This document shows positions 8,074 through 16,678 of a stretch of DNA of 64,000 nt, piece after piece (the first letter of the stretch is position 1; each line of letters begins with the position of its first letter). This DNA comes from Cedecea neteri (GTDB lineage Bacteria > Pseudomonadota > Gammaproteobacteria > Enterobacterales > Enterobacteriaceae): positions 868,001-932,000 of the forward strand of contig NZ_CP009458.1 of assembly GCF_000758305.1 (NCBI RefSeq). Direction: 5' to 3'. The notes under the pieces were generated by a model. That model was not told where the DNA came from. It searched no databases and saw nothing but the letters and a program-made list of their open reading frames with translations. Made by a program: the position numbers and the translations under genes.

Positions 8074-9059
8074 CCTCCCATCCTTTTATTGATCAAAACG
8101 GGCAAGCAATCGACCGGGAGAGCGCCTACGCCGCTGCCTCATGGCTGACGCTGATGATGTCGGACGACGTTAGCGAGCAGGATAAAATCAACTGGCAAAA
8201 ATGGCTGGCGGCAAGCGCCGAAAATCAGCGCGCATGGCAGCACGTTGAGGCCGTTTGCGCCAGCTTCCGGCAGGTTGACGGCAAACTGGCGCGGCAAAGC
8301 CTCTCTTCGTTAAAAAACAGCGGCAGGCGTCGGGCGCTAAAAGGATTAGGCGCTCTGCTGCTGGTCGGTGGCTCGCTGGAATGGGGACGACAGCAGCACG
8401 GCTGGGAAACGTTTATCGCCGATTACCGCACCGGGACGGGCGAGCAGCGACAGGTTGAACTCAGCGAAGGCAGCCGCCTGCTGCTGGACACCCAAACGGC
8501 GCTGAACGTACATTTTACCGGGCAACAGCGCCAGATTGAGCTGCTCGGCGGCGACCTGCTGATTACTACCGGGCAGCAGGAAAAGCTGGCGGCATGGCCC
8601 CGGCCTTTTAGCGTGACGACGCCACACGGCAAAGTGCTCGCACTGGGCACACAATTCCGGGTGAAGCTGGAGCCGGGGCTTACCCGCGTGGCGGTTTACC
8701 ACGGCGCAGTCCGACTTTATCCGCGCAGCTCAGGCCTCGCCGGGCTACAGCTCGCGGCGGGCCAGGGCGCATGGCTCAGCGGGGCTGAATCCGGGGGACT
8801 GCACGGCGGTGAAAAAGAGCCTGGCTGGGTACATGGCAAGCTGTTGGCCGACAATATGCCGCTGGGCGATTTTCTGCGGGAAGTTAACCGCTACCGCCCC
8901 GGCGTCCTGCGCTGTGACGAGGATATTGCGGCCCTGCGGCTGTCCGGCGTTTTCCCGCTGGCGGATACTGACCAGATTCTGGCTGCGTTACCCCGCGTCC
9001 TGCCCGTCAGAATAAATACGCTATCTCGTTACTGGGTCAGCCTTTCACGCAGTGAATAA
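8070..9059 (+). CDS. FecR-type anti-sigma factor
   Basis: The 329-residue protein starts with a cytoplasmic FecR N-terminal region (SAYAAASWLTLMMSDDVSEQDKINWQKWLAASAENQRAW), followed by one membrane helix near residues 90-107 and a periplasmic FecR domain (VTTPHGKVLALGTQFRV) with a C-terminal STN-binding part (DNMPLGDFLREVNRYRPG). Such proteins relay the receptor signal across the inner membrane to the sigma factor. It overlaps the sigma gene by four bases, so translation is probably coupled. Confidence 0.9.
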   Translation: MTSHPFIDQNGQAIDRESAYAAASWLTLMMSDDVSEQDKINWQKWLAASAENQRAWQHVEAVCASFRQVDGKLARQSLSSLKNSGRRRALKGLGALLLVGGSLEWGRQQHGWETFIADYRTGTGEQRQVELSEGSRLLLDTQTALNVHFTGQQRQIELLGGDLLITTGQQEKLAAWPRPFSVTTPHGKVLALGTQFRVKLEPGLTRVAVYHGAVRLYPRSSGLAGLQLAAGQGAWLSGAESGGLHGGEKEPGWVHGKLLADNMPLGDFLREVNRYRPGVLRCDEDIAALRLSGVFPLADTDQILAALPRVLPVRINTLSRYWVSLSRSE

Positions 9060-9192
9060 TGCTTCGCGACAGGGTAATCCATGTCAGTTGTCTCGTTATT
9101 CATGTCAGCCTGCCCGTTTTGGCGTTTCACGTGTCCTCTCTCTTATCCCCACTGAAACAACAGCCTTTAACCCGGCTGCGGAGTATTTTGTC

Positions 9193-9990
9193 ATGCCTTC
9201 TACCCTGCCGATGAGACAGCCTTTTCCTGCCTGGTCCGACGGCCTGCCTCCCTCACGCCGCAGCATCGGGCTGGTGCTGGCGCTTTTGCTGCACGCGGGC
9301 GTTTTTCTCTGGCTAACCCACCGGCCCACGCAGGAGCAGCCGGCCACCGCGCCGCCGCCCATTGCGCTGATGATCCTCCCGACAGACGATCCGGCCTCTG
9401 TCGCCACGCCAGCTAAGCAGCCCGATAAGATCAAACAGATCCAGTCGGCGGCACCTCAGGAGAAGGCCGAGTCGAAAGAAGAGGTGAAAAGCGTGGAGGC
9501 ACCGAACCCGGAGATCGTTGTGGCTAAAAAAATGCGCCATAAAGTCATCGCCAAACCTCAGCCGGTTAAGCCGCACGATGCGGAAGTGCCGCCAGCCCCT
9601 GCGCCACCTGCACCCGAAACCCACGCCCCGGCCAGCCACCCGCAGCAAAGCGCCGGCAGGGCAGGAAGCAGCGCGGTGAGCGCCCCCAGCCCAGGCGAAG
9701 TGAACTGGCTCGGCCTGCTTCGACAGCGGCTCGACCGCTTCAAACGCTACCCGGCTCAGGCTTTGCGCCAGCAGGCCCAGGGCGTGGTTTACCTGAGCCT
9801 GACGCTGAACCGGGACGGCCATGTCCTCAGCGTAGCGCTGGCAAAAAGCAGCGGCACGCCAGCGCTGGATCGCGAAGCCCTTGCCCTGCCGACTCGCGCG
9901 GTTCCGCTGCCCGCCCCCACGGACGATATCGCCCCAGGCCAGCCGCAAATCACCCTCACGCTGCCAATCCGGTTCGATCTCCGCCAGTAA
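9193..9990 (+). CDS. dedicated TonB-family energy transducer (HasB-like)
   Basis: From the ATG at 9193 the protein has 265 residues: a single N-terminal membrane anchor (IGLVLALLLHAGVFLWL), a long proline/alanine/lysine-rich periplasmic spacer, and a C-terminal TonB domain (GVVYLSLTLNRDGHVLSVALAKSSGTPALDREAL). TonB proteins couple the ExbB-ExbD proton motor to outer-membrane receptors. An in-frame GTG at 9052 would add 47 residues with no membrane-protein character, and CGGAG precedes 9193, so I use the shorter form. A TonB copy beside a heme receptor and FecI/FecR genes matches HasB of the Serratia Has system. No exbB or exbD lies here, so it must use the housekeeping pair. Confidence 0.85.
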   Translation: MPSTLPMRQPFPAWSDGLPPSRRSIGLVLALLLHAGVFLWLTHRPTQEQPATAPPPIALMILPTDDPASVATPAKQPDKIKQIQSAAPQEKAESKEEVKSVEAPNPEIVVAKKMRHKVIAKPQPVKPHDAEVPPAPAPPAPETHAPASHPQQSAGRAGSSAVSAPSPGEVNWLGLLRQRLDRFKRYPAQALRQQAQGVVYLSLTLNRDGHVLSVALAKSSGTPALDREALALPTRAVPLPAPTDDIAPGQPQITLTLPIRFDLRQ

Positions 9991-9997
9991 ATCCCTT

Positions 9998-10028
9998 TGC
10001 TCAATGCTCGGTAATGCAGCATTGAGCA
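9998..10028. repeat. perfect 10-bp inverted repeat
   Basis: TGCTCAATGC and GCATTGAGCA are separated by 11 bases, just after the tonB-like gene. There is no T-tract on either side. It may be a weak terminator, but it shares the GAGCA core with three elements nearer the phosphoribosyltransferase gene and could be an operator. Confidence 0.55.
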
Positions 10029-10093
10029 TACCCTGCCTGCACGATCGTTTTAGATCACAAAAAATACGCTGTCATTACGCTAACATTGCACAA

Positions 10094-10135
10094 TCGAGCA
10101 TTAGATCTTATTTTAATCGAGCAACAACGAGCAAT
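10094..10135 (+). promoter_or_regulatory. repeated CGAGCA elements, possible operator
   Basis: The hexamer CGAGCA occurs three times upstream of the phosphoribosyltransferase gene, at 10095-10100, 10118-10123 and 10128-10133. The first two copies are each preceded by AAT. DeoR-type regulators commonly bind short repeated half-sites, and a DeoR gene lies convergent at the end of this operon. The binding is inferred only. Confidence 0.4.
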
Positions 10136-10158
10136 GACACTTTAGCGAGGATGCAGCA

Positions 10159-10677
10159 GTGAGAAACAATCATGTAGGACACATCGTGATGAATGAGTCG
10201 ACGATTGCCGATGGCGTCACCAAAGTCGCCCGGCAGTTGAACAGTCGCTATCACGAAGCGGTAGTGATCACGGTCGTGCCCGGTGGGATCCTGTTTACCG
10301 CCGACCTGGTCAGACAGTTAACTTTCGATATTTCAATGGACTATATTTCCTGCCCGCACACGCCCGGCGACAGACATAACAGCTCCACTATCGTTTATCA
10401 CGACAATATTGGCATCAGGGGGAAGGACGTTATCCTGGTGGATGACGCCATTGAGTCCGGCGGCACCATGAAGCGGCTGGTCGAGCATTTAATCGAACAT
10501 TACGCCCCGAAATCTCTTTCCATCGCCACCTTATTTGTAAAGCCTGGCCGCGTAGAGATCCCCGTCGAGCAATGTTATGCCTACATCATGGACAACGACG
10601 ATCTGCTCATTGGCTACGGCATGCCGTGGCAAAACAAGTACCGCAACCTGCCCTTCGTTTCAAAACTAAAAATATAA
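10159..10677 (+). CDS. phosphoribosyltransferase-fold protein
   Basis: This 172-residue protein has the type I phosphoribosyltransferase PRPP-binding motif: VILVDDAIESGGTMKRL near residues 93-110, with the two acidic residues followed by the phosphate loop. A VVPGGILFTADL segment stands where the PPi loop of hypoxanthine/xanthine transferases is found. It probably transfers or releases ribose-5-phosphate on a base or related compound; the substrate is not identifiable. I use the GTG start with GCGAGG nine bases upstream; an ATG at 10189 is an alternative. The HAD phosphatase gene follows after 34 bases, suggesting a salvage or repair pathway acting on phosphorylated sugars or nucleotides. Confidence 0.8.
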   Translation: MRNNHVGHIVMNESTIADGVTKVARQLNSRYHEAVVITVVPGGILFTADLVRQLTFDISMDYISCPHTPGDRHNSSTIVYHDNIGIRGKDVILVDDAIESGGTMKRLVEHLIEHYAPKSLSIATLFVKPGRVEIPVEQCYAYIMDNDDLLIGYGMPWQNKYRNLPFVSKLKI

Positions 10678-10711
10678 ACGCCTACAGAACACTTACCGAT
10701 GGGATAACAAC

Positions 10712-11512
10712 ATGATAAAGCTAATTATTACCGACCTGGACGGCACTTTTCTCAATAGTCACGGCGACTATGACCGTGAATTATTTGCCCAGACTCACCG
10801 CTTAATGGCGGAACAAGGCGTCCATTTTGCCGCCTGTACCGGCAAGCAGTGCCAGCGGGTAGAAGAGCTGTTCGCCGATTATCGTGAAGACTTATGGATC
10901 ATCGGCGACAGCGCCACGCGCATCAAAAGGAACGGCGAATATGTCTACGAGTCGCTGATCAATAATGCGCTGGGATTACGCATCATCGACACGCTGGAAG
11001 CTGCCAGCGACAGCCATGTGATTGTTGCCTGCGGCAGCGAAAGCGCGTTTGTTCGCAAAGACGTGCCGCAGCGGCTGCAGGACAAAATGCGCCAGTCCTA
11101 CGCCAGCCTGGCGCAGGTGGACTCTTTTGCCGAACTCGAGTGTGATTTCGTGAAGATAAGCGTCTATGACGAAGCCGGAAACTGCCCGCAGACTCGCCCG
11201 GTACTCAGCCCGTTTGAGCAGGATGTCTACATCGTGGTGTCCGAAGCGGCGTGGATAGATATTGCCGATTACGGCGTTCACAAAGGAACAACGGTGCAAA
11301 GGCTCCAGCAGTTACTGAACGTCAGCCCGGCGGAAACTCTCGCCTTTGGCGACGGCTATAACGACCTGGAGCTGCTGGCCCAGGCGGAATACAGCTTCGC
11401 GATGCGTAATGCGTTTGAAGAGACCAAGGCCGCTGCCCGATTTATTACCGGTAGCAATGATGAAAGCGCGGTCCAGCACACGATAAAAAGCCTGCTGGCG
11501 CTGCAAAAATAA
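10712..11512 (+). CDS. Cof-type HAD-IIB phosphatase
   Basis: The 266-residue protein has HAD motif I (DLDGTFLN, nucleophile Asp in IITDLDG), a C2-type cap, and motif IV (FGDGYNDLELL) near residue 211. HAD-IIB enzymes dephosphorylate sugar phosphates or similar metabolites in the cytoplasm. It is likely in one transcription unit with the phosphoribosyltransferase gene 34 bases upstream. The substrate is unknown; the pairing suggests removal of a phosphate from the product or substrate of that enzyme. Confidence 0.88.
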   Translation: MIKLIITDLDGTFLNSHGDYDRELFAQTHRLMAEQGVHFAACTGKQCQRVEELFADYREDLWIIGDSATRIKRNGEYVYESLINNALGLRIIDTLEAASDSHVIVACGSESAFVRKDVPQRLQDKMRQSYASLAQVDSFAELECDFVKISVYDEAGNCPQTRPVLSPFEQDVYIVVSEAAWIDIADYGVHKGTTVQRLQQLLNVSPAETLAFGDGYNDLELLAQAEYSFAMRNAFEETKAAARFITGSNDESAVQHTIKSLLALQK

Positions 11513-11547
11513 GGTTGAAGCAGGGCGCCCTACACGCCGCCCTTTCG

Positions 11548-12312
11548 CTAGCCCGCGATTTCAATCCGCAGGTTAACGCCGCCGAAATCGGCAATTTTGG
11601 TTTCGGCGCTGACCACCGCAATATCTATATCTTCGCAGGGCGCCACTTTATAGCGCGCCACCTGGGACATCTTGTTGGCCGTCACGGCGGCGATCACCTC
11701 GTTGCTCTGGCTCAGCACTTCCCGCTTAAAACAGGCATCTTCGTAATAAACCGCACTTAAGCCAGCCTGCGGATCCAGCCCGCACACGCCGATAAAGGTC
11801 TGGTCGAAAACCATGCCGCGCAGCTGATTGACCGTGTCGGAACCCAGCGTGCTGCCGGTCAGCGGGTTCACTTTACCGCCCAACAGAATCAGTTCGCCCC
11901 GCGTGCGCCCGCTCAGCGCCGCAGCAATCTGCGGGGAATTGGTGACAATGGTGAGATCCAGCTCTTCAGGAATAAATTCCACCATCGCCAGATAGGTTGA
12001 ACCAGCGTCGAGAAACACGCAGGTATTGGCTTTGATCATCCCGGCGCACTTCCGCGCCACCTGGGACTTCTCAACCACATCCTGTGCCACGCGGGTTTCA
12101 AAGCTGGCAGACTGCTGAAACTGGCTGATGGCACCGCCGTAGACCTTTTTGCACAGGCCTCGACGCGCCAACTCCTGCAGATCCCGGCGGATAGTGTGCT
12201 CGGACACGCCCAGCTTCCGCGCCACATCGGCCCCGATCACCCTGCCCGTTTCGGTCAGGATCTGGTGGATCATCGCCTGGCGCTGTTCAGGCAATGCGTC
12301 ATAATCTGTCAC
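11548..12312 (-). CDS. DeoR/GlpR-family transcriptional regulator
   Basis: A 254-residue regulator with the DeoR N-terminal helix-turn-helix (RQAMIHQILTETGRVIGADVARKLGVSEHTIRRDLQEL in pieces over residues 11-50). The C-terminal sugar-phosphate sensor domain contains DAGSTY and the VTNSPQIAAAL segment. Such proteins repress sugar or nucleoside operons and are released by a phosphorylated metabolite. It is convergent with the phosphoribosyltransferase-HAD pair and separated from it by only 35 bases, which makes that pair its most likely target. Confidence 0.9.
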   Translation of the reverse strand: MTDYDALPEQRQAMIHQILTETGRVIGADVARKLGVSEHTIRRDLQELARRGLCKKVYGGAISQFQQSASFETRVAQDVVEKSQVARKCAGMIKANTCVFLDAGSTYLAMVEFIPEELDLTIVTNSPQIAAALSGRTRGELILLGGKVNPLTGSTLGSDTVNQLRGMVFDQTFIGVCGLDPQAGLSAVYYEDACFKREVLSQSNEVIAAVTANKMSQVARYKVAPCEDIDIAVVSAETKIADFGGVNLRIEIAG

Positions 12313-12384
12313 GTTTAGCCCTCAAATAGCTGCAATAGTGCATAACATATCACAATCTATCATCGGCACTCGAAAAGCGGTGCG

Positions 12385-13578
12385 TTAGCCTTCAACCAAA
12401 GCCTGCGCGCACGCCCAGGCAGAACTCCAGGCCCATTGGAAGTTATAGCCGCCCAGCCAGCCGCTGACGTCCATCACTTCGCCGATAAAATAGAGGCCCG
12501 GGGATTTTTTGGCTTCCATGGTGCGGGAAGAGAGTTCGTTGGTGTCCACGCCGCCGAGGGTCACTTCCGCGGTGCGGTAGCCTTCGGTGCCGTTCGGCTG
12601 AACGCGCCAGGCTTGCAGAGTTTCAACTAGCTCGCTTTGCTGGCGGCTGTTAAGCTGCTTCAGCGTGACGTCCGGGATTTGCTGCAGCTGCTGCAGGCAC
12701 TCAACCAGGCGTTTCGGCAGCACCATCGCCAGCGTGTTTTTCAGGCTCTGATTTGGGTGTGCGTTACGCTGCTCGTGGATAAAACCGTCCAGATCGGTGT
12801 CCGGCAGCAGGTTGACGCTGACAAATTCGCCCGGCTGCCAGTAGCTGGAAAGCTGCAGCACAGCGGGGCCAGAAAGGCCGCGATGGGTAAATAGCAGGCT
12901 TTCGCGGAAGCTGACGCCGTTTTCTGCGGTGATGACGGACGGCACCGAGACGCCGGACAGTACCTGCAGCTGTTCGAGCAATGGTTTATGCAGCGTGAAC
13001 GGCACCAGGCCCGCACGGGTCGGCAGCACTTTCAGGCCAAACTGTTCGGCGACTTTATAGCCGAACGGCGTCGCGCCCAGCCCCGGCATCGACAGGCCGC
13101 CGCTGGCAATAACCAGTTTCGCGCCATGCACGCTGCCGCCGTTTAGCTGCAGAGTGTAACCTTGTTCGTCCCGCTCAATGCCGAGCACTTCGCTGCGCAG
13201 GCGCATCGTTACTTTGCCTTTCTCGCATTCGGCCACCAGCATATCGACCACCTGCTGGGCAGAATCGTCGCAGAACAGCTGCCCGAGGGTTTTCTCGTGC
13301 CAGGCGATGCCGTGCTTGCCCACCATGTCGATAAAGTCCCATTGGGTGTAGCGCGCGAGGGCAGATTTGCAGAAATGCGGGTTTTGGCTCAGATACGCCG
13401 CAGGCTCGACATAAAGATTGGTAAAGTTGCAGCGCCCGCCGCCGGACATCAGGATTTTACGGCCCGGTTTTTTCCCATTATCAATCAGCAATACGCGGCT
13501 GCCCGCCTGCCCGGCAACCGCCGCACAAAACATTCCTGCTGCACCCGCACCTATAATAATGGCATCAAACTTTTCCAC
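12385..13578 (-). CDS. yhiN: HI0933-family flavoprotein YhiN
   Basis: The 397-residue protein starts with the FAD dinucleotide-binding motif IIIGAGAAGMFCAAVAGQAG and contains the family stretch GRKILMSGGGRCNFTN and a C-terminal GEVMDVSGWLGGYNFQWAWSSG-like FAD segment. The HI0933/YhiN family consists of predicted NAD(P)/FAD-dependent oxidoreductases of unknown substrate. Its place next to pitA, divergently transcribed, is the same as in E. coli. Confidence 0.92.
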   Translation of the reverse strand: MEKFDAIIIGAGAAGMFCAAVAGQAGSRVLLIDNGKKPGRKILMSGGGRCNFTNLYVEPAAYLSQNPHFCKSALARYTQWDFIDMVGKHGIAWHEKTLGQLFCDDSAQQVVDMLVAECEKGKVTMRLRSEVLGIERDEQGYTLQLNGGSVHGAKLVIASGGLSMPGLGATPFGYKVAEQFGLKVLPTRAGLVPFTLHKPLLEQLQVLSGVSVPSVITAENGVSFRESLLFTHRGLSGPAVLQLSSYWQPGEFVSVNLLPDTDLDGFIHEQRNAHPNQSLKNTLAMVLPKRLVECLQQLQQIPDVTLKQLNSRQQSELVETLQAWRVQPNGTEGYRTAEVTLGGVDTNELSSRTMEAKKSPGLYFIGEVMDVSGWLGGYNFQWAWSSAWACAQALVEG

Positions 13579-13807
13579 GACCGACTCCCGACTATGCTTA
13601 AGGCAACGGATTGTAAAGACCTGAGGCTGGTCGCACCAGCTTTAAGGTGAATAACAAATGCAGGTGATTGATAAACAAAATGTAAATCATTCCACCTGTG
13701 CGCCAGATGGCGACTAAAATCAAAAAAAGTCCAGATTTCACTTTGCCGCGGTGGAGGTTGTCTTACATAATGCGCCGCGTTCATGTCCTCAAAATGGCGT
13801 AACGTCT

Positions 13808-15304
13808 ATGCTACATTTGTTTGCCGGCCTGGATCTTCACACCGGGCTTTTACTTTTGCTTGCTCTGGCATTTGTGCTGTTCTACGAAGCCATTAATGGT
13901 TTCCACGATACGGCCAACGCAGTAGCAACGGTAATTTATACCCGCGCTATGCGATCGCAACTTGCGGTGGCAATGGCTGCGTTGTTTAACTTCTTCGGCG
14001 TTCTGCTCGGTGGGCTGAGCGTGGCCTATGCCATTGTGCATATGCTGCCTACAGATCTGCTGTTAAACGTAGGGTCTTCTCATGGTCTCGCCATGGTGTT
14101 CTCTATGTTACTGGCCGCTATTATCTGGAACCTCGGCACCTGGTATTTTGGTCTGCCGGCCTCCAGCTCCCATACGCTTATCGGTGCCATCATCGGTATC
14201 GGTTTGACCAACGCGCTGCTGACCGGCACCTCGGTTGTCGACGCGCTGAATATCCCGAAAGTGATTGGGATCTTCGCTTCCTTAATTCTGTCCCCGATTG
14301 TCGGGCTGGTGATTGCCGGTGGGTTGATTTTCCTGCTGCGCCGTTACTGGAGCAACACCAAGAAAAAGCAGCGTATTCACCTGACGCCTGCGGAACGTGA
14401 AAAGCAAGACGGTAAGAAAAAGCCGCCTTTCTGGACGCGTATCGCGCTGATCCTGTCCGCTATCGGCGTGAGTTTCTCTCACGGCGCTAACGACGGTCAG
14501 AAAGGCATCGGCCTGATTATGCTGGTACTGATTGGCGTCGCACCGGCGGGCTTCGTGGTTAACATGAATGCTTCCGGCTACGAAATCACCCGTACTCGCG
14601 ATGCAGTGAACAACGTCGAAACTTTCTTCCAGCAACGTCCTGACCTGCTGAAGAAAGCCACCGGCACGGAACAGCTGATCCCTTCTCCAGAAGCGGGCGC
14701 GACTGAACCGGCTCAATTCCACTGCCACCCGGCCAACGCGATTAATGCGCTGGACCGCGCGAAGCTAATGCTGACCGACATCGAAAGCTACGACAAACTC
14801 ACCATCGAGCAACGTAGCCAGCTGCGTCGCATCATGCTGTGCATCTCCGATACCACCGATAAAGTGGTGAAGCTGCCGGAAGTGAACGCGGACGATCAGC
14901 GCCTGCTGAAGAAACTGAAAGGCGACATGCTTAGCACCATCGAGTACGCGCCGGTCTGGATTATTCTGGCGGTGGCTCTGGCTCTTGGTCTGGGTACAAT
15001 GATCGGCTGGCGTCGCGTGGCGACCACCATCGGTGAGAAGATCGGTAAGAAAGGCATGACCTATGCGCAAGGGATGTCCGCGCAGATGACGGCCGCCGTT
15101 TCTATCGGTCTGGCAAGCTACACCGGGATGCCGGTTTCCACCACCCACGTGCTCTCTTCCTCCGTGGCAGGGACAATGATCGTGGACGGCGGCGGCCTGC
15201 AGCGTAAGACGGTAACCAATATCCTGATGGCCTGGATATTCACCTTACCGGCTTCGATTCTGCTCTCCGGCGGGCTGTACTGGATTGCGCTGCGCTTCGT
15301 GTAA
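13808..15304 (+). CDS. pitA: low-affinity inorganic phosphate transporter PitA
   Basis: The 498-residue product starts MLHLFAGLDLH, essentially as in E. coli PitA, so I use the ATG at 13808 rather than the longer frame from 13751. It has about ten membrane helices in two inverted repeats carrying the PiT signatures GFHDTANAVATVIYT near the N-terminus and FSHGANDGQKGIG in the middle. PitA imports metal-phosphate complexes with protons. A hydrophilic loop of about 150 residues separates the halves, as usual in this subfamily. The gene order yhiN-pitA-uspB-uspA is the E. coli one. Confidence 0.97.
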   Translation: MLHLFAGLDLHTGLLLLLALAFVLFYEAINGFHDTANAVATVIYTRAMRSQLAVAMAALFNFFGVLLGGLSVAYAIVHMLPTDLLLNVGSSHGLAMVFSMLLAAIIWNLGTWYFGLPASSSHTLIGAIIGIGLTNALLTGTSVVDALNIPKVIGIFASLILSPIVGLVIAGGLIFLLRRYWSNTKKKQRIHLTPAEREKQDGKKKPPFWTRIALILSAIGVSFSHGANDGQKGIGLIMLVLIGVAPAGFVVNMNASGYEITRTRDAVNNVETFFQQRPDLLKKATGTEQLIPSPEAGATEPAQFHCHPANAINALDRAKLMLTDIESYDKLTIEQRSQLRRIMLCISDTTDKVVKLPEVNADDQRLLKKLKGDMLSTIEYAPVWIILAVALALGLGTMIGWRRVATTIGEKIGKKGMTYAQGMSAQMTAAVSIGLASYTGMPVSTTHVLSSSVAGTMIVDGGGLQRKTVTNILMAWIFTLPASILLSGGLYWIALRFV

Positions 15305-15318
15305 GCCGTAGCCAAAGA

Positions 15319-15351
15319 AAAAGCGGGTCAGGAAACTGGCCCGCTTTTTTT
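15319..15351 (+). terminator. intrinsic terminator of pitA
   Basis: A stem of about 13 bp (AAAAGCGGGTCAG paired with CTGGCCCGCTTTT, one G-T pair, short GAAA-type loop) merges into a run of seven T residues shortly after the pitA stop. Confidence 0.92.
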
Positions 15352-15379
15352 ATGCTTGTCCATAACGCAGTCCTACAAA

Positions 15380-15715
15380 CTAGTGCCAGATAATTAATCC
15401 AATCAGGCTAATCACCACCAGACCACACAGCGAACTCGTCAGAATAAACTGGCGGCGCAGGCGTTCACAGCGGCGAATAAACTCTTCATCATGATGATCG
15501 ACATAGCGCTGGCCGTAAATGTAACGCACCAGCCTGACCTGCTTGCTGGGTTGACCATGTGAGGTGAAAAAACCGCCGCCATCAACGTATTGATACAGCA
15601 GTGGATCGCACCCGCGCAGCACCACCAGTAACGCGCGCAGTGAAGAGTAATAGCGCGCCATATTCACCACACAAACTACACAAAGCGCCCAGAACAGCGC
15701 GACGGTGCTGATCAT
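15380..15715 (-). CDS. uspB: universal stress protein B
   Basis: The 111-residue protein begins MISTVALFWALCVVCVVNMARYY and matches E. coli UspB in length and in most residues. It has an N-terminal membrane helix and a second one at the C-terminus (SSLCGLVVISLIGLIIWH), with a basic loop between. UspB is an inner-membrane protein made in stationary phase under sigma S control and linked to ethanol tolerance. The longer frame to 15817 has no support. It is divergent from uspA, as in E. coli. Confidence 0.96.
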   Translation of the reverse strand: MISTVALFWALCVVCVVNMARYYSSLRALLVVLRGCDPLLYQYVDGGGFFTSHGQPSKQVRLVRYIYGQRYVDHHDEEFIRRCERLRRQFILTSSLCGLVVISLIGLIIWH

Positions 15716-16081
15716 GTACCCCTCCCGGCGAAGCCCTCGAAGCCTTTGCTTCGGGACAACCGCTCTCCCCGAAAACCCTGTCAGACAATCCTGCAACGAA
15801 TAACCGATACAGGTCACAGATCTCTTCCCGCCCGGCTCATTTAATAGTGTAGGAGATCCCTTAATTTTTTTACCACCGCGTTAATCTTTATCAAAGTGGC
15901 CGCATTCATTTTTCGCTTGAATGTGATTAAGGGATGGCGCATTGTCGGGCTGAAGAAGGTTCGATAAAAGCGAAATACCATCTACAATTGAAGTCTTTAG
16001 ATCGGGTGACCGTAGCTCATGCCGCTACGGTTTAAAAGATGACGGCGAGAGTCATCGATAACTTATGGAAGGAGTAACATT
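15716..16081. promoter_or_regulatory. uspB-uspA divergent intergenic region
   Basis: This 366-base region holds the promoters of both stress genes and no credible ORF. For uspA a possible -10 is TACAAT at 15983-15988, with a poor -35 (TTCGAT) 17 bases upstream, giving a leader of about 90 bases. A GGAGG-type ribosome site (AAGGAG) lies just before the uspA ATG. The uspB leader contains the hairpin-prone stretch around 15725-15775. Confidence 0.5.
15846..15852 (-). promoter_or_regulatory. sigma S-like -10 element of uspB
   Basis: On the minus strand the sequence reads CTACACT, one base from the sigma S -10 consensus CTATACT, about 130 bases upstream of the uspB start. E. coli uspB is known to depend on sigma S, so this is a plausible promoter; the start site is inferred. 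Confidence 0.5.
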
Positions 16082-16519
16082 ATGGCTTACAAACACATTC
16101 TGATCGCGGTTGACCTCTCCCCTGAGAGTAAAGTCCTGGTAGAAAAAGCCGTCTCAATGGCTCGGCCTTACAACGCGAAAGTTTCCCTGATTCATGTCGA
16201 TGTGAATTACTCCGATCTGTATACCGGGCTGATTGATGTCAATCTGGGCGATATGCAGAAACGCATTTCCGAAGAGACTCACCACGCGCTCACCGAGCTG
16301 TCTACCGGGGCAGGTTACCCGATTACCGAAACCCTGAGCGGCAGCGGCGATCTGGGCCAGGTGCTGGTCGATGCCATTAAAAAATACGATATGGATTTAG
16401 TGGTTTGTGGTCACCACCAGGATTTCTGGAGCAAGCTGATGTCCTCTGCACGCCAGCTGATCAATACCGTGCATGTGGATATGCTGATTGTTCCGCTGCG
16501 TGATGAAGAAGACGAGTAA
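16082..16519 (+). CDS. uspA: universal stress protein A
   Basis: The 145-residue cytoplasmic protein starts MAYKHILIAVDLSPESK and agrees with E. coli UspA along its whole length. It belongs to the UspA subclass of the USP fold, dimeric and without the G-2x-G-9x-G ATP-binding loop. It is induced by growth arrest and many stresses. It is followed by a repeat block in place of dtpB, which follows uspA in E. coli. Confidence 0.97.
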   Translation: MAYKHILIAVDLSPESKVLVEKAVSMARPYNAKVSLIHVDVNYSDLYTGLIDVNLGDMQKRISEETHHALTELSTGAGYPITETLSGSGDLGQVLVDAIKKYDMDLVVCGHHQDFWSKLMSSARQLINTVHVDMLIVPLRDEEDE

Positions 16520-16525
16520 CATTTT

Positions 16526-16678
16526 CCCCTCACCCTAACCCTCTCCCCAAAGGGGAGAGGGGACTGAATTGCGGTAAGCATTAATCCCTCACCCTGGCCC
16601 GCTCCCCAGCGACTGAATAGAGCACAAGCCTTTGATTTTCCTCCCCTCCCTTCCAGGGAGAGGGTCGGGGTGAGGGTC
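16526..16678. repeat. CCCTCACCC-type intergenic repeat cluster
   Basis: Three related units (16526-16562, 16586-16608 and 16645-16678) contain CCCTCACCCT plus CTCTCCCC or its reverse complement, and form strong stems with CCCC/GGGG arms. The outer units are inverted relative to each other. The same element occurs at 41080-41228 and 50853-50945. It fills the gap between uspA and the convergent DUF559 gene and probably acts as an mRNA-end hairpin. Confidence 0.8.

Noticed and set aside
4861..9990. Hemophore gene hasA in the heme locus
   Set aside because: No frame of suitable size lies between the receptor, sigma, anti-sigma and TonB genes.
16526..16678. Possible CRISPR array
   Set aside because: The units are inverted relative to each other, differ in spacing, and form hairpins; no cas genes are near.
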